Source: Anaerolineales bacterium UBA2232
Lineage (GTDB): Bacteria; Chloroflexota; Anaerolineae; UBA2200
Assembly: GCA_002348045.1 (NCBI GenBank)
Contig: DDYO01000121.1
Span: 374 to 5,942, forward strand
Reading direction: 5' to 3'
Length of the DNA stretch: 5,569 nucleotides
Part shown: one piece after another, positions 1 through 4,446 of the stretch
Layout of the letters: every line of letters starts with the position of its first letter
Position numbering within the stretch: the first letter of the stretch is position 1
Program-made: the position numbers and the translations under genes
The notes under the pieces: model-generated
Databases searched by the model: none
The model's input: the letters and a program-made list of their open reading frames with translations, nothing else
Told to the model about the DNA's origin: nothing

Positions 1-42
1 CTTGCCCACGCCGCCCTTGCCGGTGTATAGGATGATGCGCAC
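1..42 (-). CDS. ArsA/Get3-family ATPase, N-terminal fragment (cut by window edge)
   Basis: Only the first 14 codons are inside the window. From a GTG at 42 they read MRIILYTGKGGVGK. This is a beta-strand running into the deviant Walker A loop GKGGVGK(T), the hallmark of the ArsA/Get3 branch of the MinD/SIMIBI P-loop ATPases. The phrase 'IILYTGKGGVGK' at the very N-terminus is typical of ArsA/Get3-type proteins, which couple ATP hydrolysis to arsenite export or, in the Get3 branch, handle hydrophobic clients. Substrate cannot be told from this fragment. An in-frame TTG at 57 is an alternative start; neither start has a clear Shine-Dalgarno sequence, which fits translational coupling to the gene ending 30 bases upstream. 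ParA/MinD ATPases share part of the motif and remain a lesser alternative. Confidence 0.75.
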   Translation of the reverse strand, partial: MRIILYTGKGGVGK

Positions 43-72
43 CTTAGGAAGGATCAACGGAAATGCCCATTT

Positions 73-414
73 TCACTTGACCTCGATCCGCTGCGCCTTC
101 GCCGTGGACGACCCCTCCAGTGGCTCGATGATGGCATCCAGAAAGCTACGGCAGGCCAAGAGCTCCTCCCGGCATGCCGCGCGCCTGTGGCTCCAAAAGA
201 CGCCCGGAATCAGCCTTCGGCGCTTCTCCGGCGCAGCCTCTTCGGGCTTTTCTTCGATGCGCTCGATGGCAGCATCAAAGAAACTGCGCCAGCTCAACAG
301 TCTCTCGCGTCGTGCCGCACGGTGGTGCTCCCAGGACGCCTCCGGCAGCAACCCTCGCAACCCCTGCTGACATGAGATGCCCTTCTTCTCCTGTTCTTCT
401 TTTTCTGTCACCAT
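73..414 (-). CDS. Small charged protein with an internal two-fold repeat, upstream of ArsA-like gene
   Basis: This encodes 113 residues if translated from the ATG at 414, which is preceded by GGAGG with an 8-base spacer. The same frame opens further up (ATG at 441, GTG at 504), but those starts have poorer ribosome sites, so I prefer 414. I do not recognise the family. The protein is hydrophilic, with no signal peptide or membrane segment: a Glu/Lys-rich head (residues 1-12), then two copies of a unit of about 34 residues (22-55 and 68-101) 46 residues apart. They match at 19 of 34 positions with the pattern L.P...W.H.RAA.RE.LL..RS..DA.IE..E. Each copy is probably a helical hairpin. Cysteines occur at 5, 81 and 88. 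Its stop lies 30 bases before the ArsA-like start, so the two are probably co-transcribed and the protein may be a partner or adaptor of that ATPase (inference). Confidence 0.68.
   Translation of the reverse strand: MVTEKEEQEKKGISCQQGLRGLLPEASWEHHRAARRERLLSWRSFFDAAIERIEEKPEEAAPEKRRRLIPGVFWSHRRAACREELLACRSFLDAIIEPLEGSSTAKAQRIEVK
112..351 (-). repeat. Intragenic tandem duplication coding the two helical units of the 113-aa protein
   Basis: Coding positions 351-250 and 213-112 encode two related units of 34 residues, offset by 138 bases. By-hand alignment gives 19/34 identical residues (L, P, W, H, RAA, RE, LL, RS, F, DA, I, E conserved in order). The DNA of the two copies is also recognisably similar but clearly diverged, so the duplication is old. 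The unit boundaries are approximate. Confidence 0.7.
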
Positions 415-507
415 TTCGTTAGCCTCCGCTTTCCTCTCCATGCTATGAACAGACTCTCCGGATACCGTAAACTGGCACGATGCCTGATATGCGGCATGCG
501 ACACCCC

Positions 508-1152
508 TCAACGCAACTCGACCCATTCCCTAGAGATAACCAGCTCGCCGTCGATCTTCCCCCGCAGTTCCTCGGGGTTAGCCTCCCATCCTGGAAGATC
601 ATGATGTATCGGGATCACGGCTTTGGGGTTCAGTCGATTGGCCAGGGCAACCAGCATCCTTTTGTACCGCTCATTCCCCAAGGGCACCGCGCGGTAAGCC
701 AGACACAGAATATCGGGGTACAAGTCGCAGGGGGCTCTGTAACCATCGCCCATGTGCAGCAAGGTCCAATCGTCCTCCACCAGAAACGAGAGGGGGGTGC
801 CCCCAGGGAACGCACGGCTACGACCAAACAGCCGTGCCCACATTCCCGAAAAGCTCCCGCCCGGGATGTGACCTTTCAGCACGCGGATATTGTCCACCAC
901 GGTACCCGCTTCAACCGGTTGCAGCCGCCTGGCAGGCACCCCTTGTTGGCTCGCGATCTCGCAAACGTCGGGCGAAGCCAGCACGCTGCCTGTACACAGC
1001 TGGGCGACTTTGCCGAGATGATCCTCGTGACCGTGAGTGATCAGGATATAGTCGAGGTTCGGCATCGGCTCTCGCTGATAGTCAGGGTCAATCAGGATAT
1101 GCCTCTGCCCCAGGATCTCGATGCAAGAGTGGCCTAGCCAGCGGACCTTCAT
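508..1152 (-). CDS. UPF0173/UlaG-like metal-dependent hydrolase (metallo-beta-lactamase fold)
   Basis: This 214-residue cytoplasmic protein has the metallo-beta-lactamase fold in its minimal UlaG/UPF0173 form. It opens with MKVRWLGHSCIEI, the usual first strand of this family. Metal-ligand motif THGHEDHLG lies at residues 39-47 (H40, H42, D44, H45). H95 in LKGHIPGG, D136 in HMGDG and H183/H184 in PIHHD supply the remaining expected ligands, so a complete dinuclear metal site is predicted. Family members include UlaG (L-ascorbate-6-phosphate lactonase) and many uncharacterised hydrolases; the substrate cannot be inferred here. The family's usual length is about 210-240 aa, so the gene is intact. 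The ATG at 1152 is preceded by GAGGAGG at a 6-base spacing, a very strong start. Its stop is 93 bases before the next gene, and all neighbours lie on the same strand. Confidence 0.9.
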   Translation of the reverse strand: MKVRWLGHSCIEILGQRHILIDPDYQREPMPNLDYILITHGHEDHLGKVAQLCTGSVLASPDVCEIASQQGVPARRLQPVEAGTVVDNIRVLKGHIPGGSFSGMWARLFGRSRAFPGGTPLSFLVEDDWTLLHMGDGYRAPCDLYPDILCLAYRAVPLGNERYKRMLVALANRLNPKAVIPIHHDLPGWEANPEELRGKIDGELVISREWVELR

Positions 1153-1300
1153 CCAATGCCTCCTCGCTCTTCTCGCTCCAACCTTCTATCTCATCAAGAG
1201 CTTTGCCCAGCTTCAGCCGCCGGGCTGATACCCTCTCCGCCAGATCCTCTCGGGCTCCCCATCCGTATGCCGCTAAGACTAATGGGTAGTCACGGATCAT
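1088..1300 (-). CDS. Possible small ORF coupled by ATGA to the cysteine-rich gene (doubtful)
   Basis: This is a 70-codon frame whose ATG (1300-1298) overlaps the TGA of the preceding gene as ATGA, a layout typical of translational coupling. It begins MIRDYPLVLAAYGWGARED and continues as a charged, probably helical segment (residues 15-50). The last 22 codons overlap the hydrolase gene and its Shine-Dalgarno sequence in another frame, and the C-terminal residues look like an out-of-frame translation. There is no Shine-Dalgarno sequence of its own and I recognise no family. It fills what is otherwise a 144-base gap. It may be a real small protein or simply open intergenic DNA; evidence is thin either way. 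Confidence 0.33.
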   Translation of the reverse strand: MIRDYPLVLAAYGWGAREDLAERVSARRLKLGKALDEIEGWSEKSEEALDEGPLARPLLHRDPGAEAYPD

Positions 1301-1641
1301 TGCATGGACGATCTGCGGACCTTCATGTGTGTACGAACAGTCGGGGCCAGCAGCTCACCCTCCACAAAAGAGGGGCAAGCGCGGCACTCTGCCAGGTCAT
1401 CCAGGCGACTGCGCTTCAGCACGCAAGCGAGAAGCGCCTCCACGAACTGGCTGCGCTCTCCACCCACTCTTAACACAGTGCAAAACTCTAGAAATTGGCA
1501 ACGATGATCTGGCAGCATGACGGGCACGGGACAACCGAGGCAGAGCTGGCAGTTGCTTTCTACCGCACGGAAATTGAGGCCAATCCCACAACAAGGCTCT
1601 CCACGATGCCCCGTTTCGAGAAACGGACAGTGTTCTCCCAC
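1297..1641 (-). CDS. Cysteine-rich 114-residue protein, probable metal or Fe-S binder
   Basis: Translation from a GTG at 1641, with a G-rich ribosome site (GAGGGGGG) about 10 bases upstream, gives 114 residues with eleven cysteines (5, 17, 18, 31, 34, 37, 48, 54, 73, 86, 89). The N-terminal half holds the compact arrangement C-x11-CC-x12-C-x2-C-x2-C-x10-C-x5-C, centred on NCQLCLGCPVP. The C-terminal half carries an AECRACP pair. There is no signal peptide or membrane segment, so a cytoplasmic zinc-ribbon-like or iron-sulphur protein is the best reading. I do not recognise the family by name. The start is 16 bases after the stop of DegV paralogue A, and its stop overlaps a possible downstream ATG. 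That makes co-transcription with DegV very likely. A role alongside lipid handling or the downstream metallohydrolase is inference. Confidence 0.68.
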   Translation of the reverse strand: MGEHCPFLETGHRGEPCCGIGLNFRAVESNCQLCLGCPVPVMLPDHRCQFLEFCTVLRVGGERSQFVEALLACVLKRSRLDDLAECRACPSFVEGELLAPTVRTHMKVRRSSMQ

Positions 1642-1657
1642 CTATGGTATGCCCCCC

Positions 1658-2506
1658 TCATTCCTCCGCATAGAAGGCAACGCCAACCGTGCCTGGTCCG
1701 GTGTGCGTCCCGATAACCGCGCCGATCTCGGTCACATAAAGCTCGGCGCAGTTGAACCGCCTGGCAAGTTCCTCCCGCATGGCCTCGGCTTCTGCCAAGG
1801 AGTTGGCATGAACGACGGCCGCATGGACCGTCGCCCCCGGCCCAACCCTCTCTTCCATGATCTCGATCATCCGGCCCCTCGCCTTTATCGTCGATCGCAC
1901 CTTCTCCTGAACCTCGATCCGACCGTCCTTAATACACAGAACAGGCTTGATTTGGAGCACAGAGCCGATCAGCGCCGATGCACCACCGATACGCCCGCCC
2001 TTGGCGAGATACCTCAAGGTCTCAACCACAAAGAGGAGGTTCATCTTTGGGACAACCTCCTTGGCTGCCATCGCTGCCTCCGCCACGCTCTTCCCTTCGG
2101 CAGCCGCCCGGGCGGCTGCCAGGACAACGAAACCCAGCCCCATGGAAATAAACCGCGAATCAATGATCTCGATGGGCACGCCAGGAAGCGTCGTCCTGGC
2201 AGCATAGGCAGAGGCCAATGTGCCGCTCAACTCCTCAGAGACATGAATCGAAATGATGGCATCGGCCTCCTCACCCAACGACCGATAGAAATCCGCAAAG
2301 TCTTCCATGGATGGCTGACTCGTCGTCGGCAGGTGCGAAGCCTCTCCCAGCATCCGATAGAACTGGGGCGGCGAGAGGTCAACCCCATCCCGGTAGACAT
2401 CCATGCCAAATAATACCAGAGTGGGAATGACATGGATGTGGTATCTCTCCACCAGCTCTTGTGGCAGAGAAGCGGTGCTGTCGGTGACAATAGCTATCCT
2501 GGTCAC
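1658..2506 (-). CDS. DegV/FakB-family fatty-acid-binding protein, paralogue A (canonical motifs)
   Basis: This 282-residue DegV (EDD-fold) protein is the family's usual length. DegV proteins such as FakB1/FakB2 of Staphylococcus aureus bind one fatty acid and present it to the kinase FakA for acyl-phosphate formation. Family signatures are in order: IAIVTDSTASLP (residues 4-15), GVDLSPPQFYRML, PTTSQPS (60-66), ISIHVSEELSGT (85-96), IEIIDSR, MGLGFVVLAAA, VETLRYLAKGGRI (161-173), IKPVL, and THTGPGTVG (267-275). T61/T62, S94, R172 and H268 fall where the FakB ligand-carboxylate contacts are expected, so lipid binding is likely retained. The start is GTG at 2506 with AAGGAGG 6 bases upstream. It follows its paralogue B (178/282 identical, no gaps) and precedes the cysteine-rich gene by 16 bases. 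No FakA kinase gene is visible in the window. Confidence 0.95.
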   Translation of the reverse strand: MTRIAIVTDSTASLPQELVERYHIHVIPTLVLFGMDVYRDGVDLSPPQFYRMLGEASHLPTTSQPSMEDFADFYRSLGEEADAIISIHVSEELSGTLASAYAARTTLPGVPIEIIDSRFISMGLGFVVLAAARAAAEGKSVAEAAMAAKEVVPKMNLLFVVETLRYLAKGGRIGGASALIGSVLQIKPVLCIKDGRIEVQEKVRSTIKARGRMIEIMEERVGPGATVHAAVVHANSLAEAEAMREELARRFNCAELYVTEIGAVIGTHTGPGTVGVAFYAEE

Positions 2507-2579
2507 TGGGGGCCTCCTTCAAAGAATTGAAAAAACACTAGCAAACGAAACAATTCGCCAAAAAAAGAGAGGTCAACCG
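2424..2579 (-). repeat. 156-bp direct repeat, copy 1 (leader plus first 28 codons of DegV A)
   Basis: This block matches 3385-3540 at 153 of 156 positions with a constant offset of 961 bases. The three differences (2486, 2489, 2492) are all third-codon silent changes in the DegV N-terminus. From 2493 to 2579, including the whole shared leader, the copies are identical. The block ends abruptly at 2579/3540. In the other copy the last 7 bases are the final codons and stop of the regulator gene, so this copy carries a stray fragment of that gene's 3' end. Identity also ends sharply at codon 28/29. Confidence 0.95.
2524..2556. promoter_or_regulatory. Inverted repeat GAATTG-N21-CAATTC in DegV A leader (possible operator)
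   Basis: GAATTG (2524-2529) and CAATTC (2551-2556) form a perfect 6-base dyad with a 21-base AT-rich spacer, just upstream of the DegV A ribosome site. The exact same element occurs in the DegV B leader at 3485-3517 because the leader is duplicated. It could be an operator for the winged-helix regulator encoded upstream, or a short RNA stem. No convincing -35/-10 pair is seen in this leader, so a separate promoter here is unproven. Confidence 0.3.
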
Positions 2580-2590
2580 CCCCACCTCCC

Positions 2591-2609
2591 GTCATGTCCC
2601 TTTCATGAC
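2591..2609. other. Small inverted repeat after DegV B stop (GTCATG-N7-CATGAC)
   Basis: A perfect 6-base dyad with a 7-base loop lies in the 39 bases between the DegV B stop and the duplicated leader of DegV A. It has no U-tract on the minus-strand transcript, so it is not a canonical intrinsic terminator. It could act as a weak processing or attenuation hairpin, or be chance. Confidence 0.3.
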
Positions 2610-2618
2610 ACCAATACC

Positions 2619-3467
2619 TCATTTCTCAGCATAGAAAGCGATGCCAACCGCACCAGGTCCGGTGCGCATCCCAATCACCGGACCAAGCTCAGCGACACAC
2701 AGCTCGGCCCGGTCGAACCGCTTGGCTAGTTCCTCCCGCATGGCCTCAGCTTCTGCCAGGGAGTTGGCGTGAACGACGGCCGCATGGACCGTCGCCCCCG
2801 ACCCTACCTTCTCTTCCATGGCCTTGATCATCTGGCCCCTCGCCTTTGTCGTCGACCGAACTTTCTCCAGGACCTCGACCCGGCCGCTCTCGATGCACAA
2901 AACCGGCTTGATCTGGAGAACAGAGCCGACCGCCATCGCCGCTTTGCTGAAATGCATCGTTCCGGCAAGATATTTCAAGGTCTCTGCGACCAAGATGATG
3001 TTGATCTTTGGAACGAGCTTCTCGGCTGCCGCCACCACCACATTCACGTCCTCTCCCTCCTCTGCGGCGCGAGCCGCTGCCAGGACGACGAGCCCCAGCC
3101 CCATGGAGGCAGATTGCGAATCAATGACATGAATATGCGGGGAGTTCAGCGTGCCCTTGGCTGAGCGAGCATAGCCCACTGCGTTACTCAGCAGGCCGGA
3201 AGCGTGAATGGAGACGATCTCATCAGCATGGTGCATCAGGTCACCATAATACTCTGTGATCCAACCTGCCATTGGCGCGCTGATCGTCGGCGAGGTCGGG
3301 GCCGTTTCCAACATCCGATAGAACTCGGCAGGAGTGATATCCACGCCATCCTGATACACTTGCGATCCAAAAGTCACCTTATTAGGAATGACATGGATGT
3401 GGTATCTCTCCACCAGCTCTTGTGGCAGAGAAGCGGTGCTGTCGGTCACGATGGCTATCCTGGTCAC
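2619..3467 (-). CDS. DegV-family protein, paralogue B (ligand-site motifs altered)
   Basis: This is a 282-residue DegV-fold protein, colinear without gaps with paralogue A. The first 28 residues are identical, residues 29-118 match at only about 39/90, and the C-terminal third is highly similar. The fold signatures remain (IVTDSTASLP, HVIDSQSASMGLG, VLQIKPVL, ATVHAAVVHANS, TGPG). The fatty-acid-site motifs are changed: TTSQPS is TISAPM (61-66), LSGT is LSNA (93-96), KGGRI is GTMHF (169-173, losing the conserved Arg) and THTGPG is MRTGPG (His268 to Arg). The reading frame is intact and differences elsewhere are conservative, so the protein is probably made but may bind another ligand or none. 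The start is GTG at 3467 with AAGGAGG 6 bases upstream, 66 bases after the regulator's stop. It is the promoter-proximal copy. Confidence 0.93.
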   Translation of the reverse strand: MTRIAIVTDSTASLPQELVERYHIHVIPNKVTFGSQVYQDGVDITPAEFYRMLETAPTSPTISAPMAGWITEYYGDLMHHADEIVSIHASGLLSNAVGYARSAKGTLNSPHIHVIDSQSASMGLGLVVLAAARAAEEGEDVNVVVAAAEKLVPKINIILVAETLKYLAGTMHFSKAAMAVGSVLQIKPVLCIESGRVEVLEKVRSTTKARGQMIKAMEEKVGSGATVHAAVVHANSLAEAEAMREELAKRFDRAELCVAELGPVIGMRTGPGAVGIAFYAEK

Positions 3468-3540
3468 TGGGGGCCTCCTTCAAAGAATTGAAAAAACACT
3501 AGCAAACGAAACAATTCGCCAAAAAAAGAGAGGTCAACCG
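3385..3540 (-). repeat. 156-bp direct repeat, copy 2 (leader plus first 28 codons of DegV B, and 3' tip of regulator gene)
   Basis: This is the partner of 2424-2579, 961 bases away. It spans the start of DegV B, its leader with the GAATTG-N21-CAATTC dyad (3485-3517), a run of seven T on the transcribed strand, and the last bases (GGT TGA) of the regulator gene. Because the regulator's real stop lies in this copy, this is the original junction and copy 1 is the derived one. Confidence 0.93.
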
Positions 3541-4232
3541 ATGACAATCCTGATCGCTTCTTGCGTGAACTCGGACAGCGCACCCTTGCTCTCGTCTCCC
3601 AGCGTGCTCAAGCAGCGCTGGTACTTCTCAGCGTAGGACAGGAGAAGCGTGGCAAGACGGCGATTGACGCGCTCAACGAAAGTCAACCCCAGGACGATGC
3701 CGGTCAGCGCTCTCAGTCCCGCCTCCCCTGGCAAGCCAAGGGCGCTCAGCTTGTCAAGGCAAGAGCCCGCCTTCATTCCGAGTAGCTGCACGCTCAGTAG
3801 AACTGACGTGATCACATCCATGCTGTAGAGCATGGGCGACTTTCGCTCAGGAACCCGCAGCAGGATCTCCTCAAGCAGATCCTGATACCCGGCACCTTTT
3901 CTTTCTCGCAATGCTTCGAAGATCCTAGCCTTGGCCTCCTTCCATTCTCTCATCTCCAGGCCTCCACCTGCTAGTTCGGCCAGCAAGACAGATGCCTTCT
4001 CGGTGGGGCGAAAGACAATGGCAGAACGGCCAGGTCCACGGTTTTCCTTCGGGAGAATGTACTCTGAGGTCAGCAACCCTCTTTCCTCCAGCAAGCGCAT
4101 CATGTCATATGCAGTGATCTTGCTGACACCCAGTTCCTCAGCAACAGTCGCATAATGAATGGGGGCCCGAGTCGTGTAATACAGGTCCATGAATTCGCTC
4201 AGAAAAATCTTCTGACGGCCAGTCAAGCTCAC
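3534..4232 (-). CDS. Winged-helix transcriptional regulator, first gene of the DegV operon
   Basis: The product is 232 residues. The N-terminal 80 residues form a winged helix: helix 1 near 4-20 (GRQKIFLSEFMDLYY), the helix-turn-helix at about 28-51 (ATVAEELGVSKITAYDMMRLLEE), and a wing at 54-76 with a basic turn NRGPGRSAIVFRP. The layout resembles LexA/HrcA/MarR-type wings, but I cannot assign a named family. Residues 90-232 are largely helical with hydrophobic stretches around 138-155 and 176-200, perhaps a dimerisation or ligand-sensing domain; there is no clear transmembrane helix. The GTG start at 4232 has GGGGGAGG 8 bases upstream. It lies directly behind a strong promoter and 66 bases ahead of DegV B, so it probably controls the downstream genes and itself. 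The ligand could be a fatty acid or acyl-CoA (inference from context). Confidence 0.85.
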   Translation of the reverse strand: MSLTGRQKIFLSEFMDLYYTTRAPIHYATVAEELGVSKITAYDMMRLLEERGLLTSEYILPKENRGPGRSAIVFRPTEKASVLLAELAGGGLEMREWKEAKARIFEALRERKGAGYQDLLEEILLRVPERKSPMLYSMDVITSVLLSVQLLGMKAGSCLDKLSALGLPGEAGLRALTGIVLGLTFVERVNRRLATLLLSYAEKYQRCLSTLGDESKGALSEFTQEAIRIVIG

Positions 4233-4312
4233 AAGCAGATCCTCCCCCGTAGCCAGGGCACTTCACTCAGGAGGCTTTCAAAGACACCCGATATCGAAGA
4301 ATCCTAATTAAT

Positions 4313-4341
4313 ATTGTATTCGGCTTCCGCTTTCCTGTCAA
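4313..4341 (-). promoter_or_regulatory. Near-consensus sigma-70 promoter for the regulator-DegV operon
   Basis: On the minus strand TTGACA (4341-4336), a 17-base spacer and TACAAT (4318-4313) give a perfect -35 and a 5/6 -10 at ideal spacing. Transcription would begin near 4306 and leave a leader of about 74 bases before the GTG at 4232. The AT-rich stretch around the start (TTAATTAG) contains small palindromes that could bind a regulator. The nearby insertion sequence begins close upstream, so an IS-derived -35 is possible but not shown. Confidence 0.8.
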
Positions 4342-4372
4342 ACCCGAGGATTACCCACGGTGCACGCAAAGG

Positions 4373-4390
4373 TTGTCAGCGAGTTGACAA
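4373..4390. repeat. Inverted repeat TTGTCA-N6-TGACAA upstream of transposase
   Basis: A perfect 6-base dyad with a 6-base spacer (GCGAGT) lies 57 bases before the transposase ATG. It overlaps a TTGACA (4384-4389) that could serve as -35, but the matching -10 region (TTAACT, 4407-4412) is poor. It may be a transposase-binding site within the IS end, or an operator over the transposase promoter. Confidence 0.4.
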
Positions 4391-4446
4391 AGAGAGGGGA
4401 CCTCCGTTAACTGGGATGTAGAGAACACAACCCAAGGAGGACCCCG

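Noticed and set aside
480..497. Dyad ATGCC-N8-GGCAT between the hydrolase and the 113-aa gene
   Set aside because: The stem is only 5 bases and no T-run follows, so it does not support a terminator.
415..504. N-terminal extension of the 113-aa protein to the GTG at 504 or ATG at 441
   Set aside because: The GGAGG with 8-base spacing before the ATG at 414 is the best start, and the extra 30 residues are unlike the charged remainder of the protein. Not fully excluded.
445..1137. Long plus-strand open frame of 230 codons
   Set aside because: It lies antisense to the metallohydrolase gene, which has complete family motifs and a strong ribosome site; the plus-strand product shows no recognisable domain.
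1517..2413. Plus-strand open frame of 298 codons opposite DegV A
   Set aside because: It is a shadow of the DegV coding strand: rich in Arg/His/Pro, no family motif, and a similar frame recurs opposite DegV B merely because the genes are paralogous.
3518..3533. T-run on the transcribed strand after the regulator stop as an intrinsic terminator
   Set aside because: No GC-rich stem precedes the T-run; the sequence before it is coding up to the stop at 3534.
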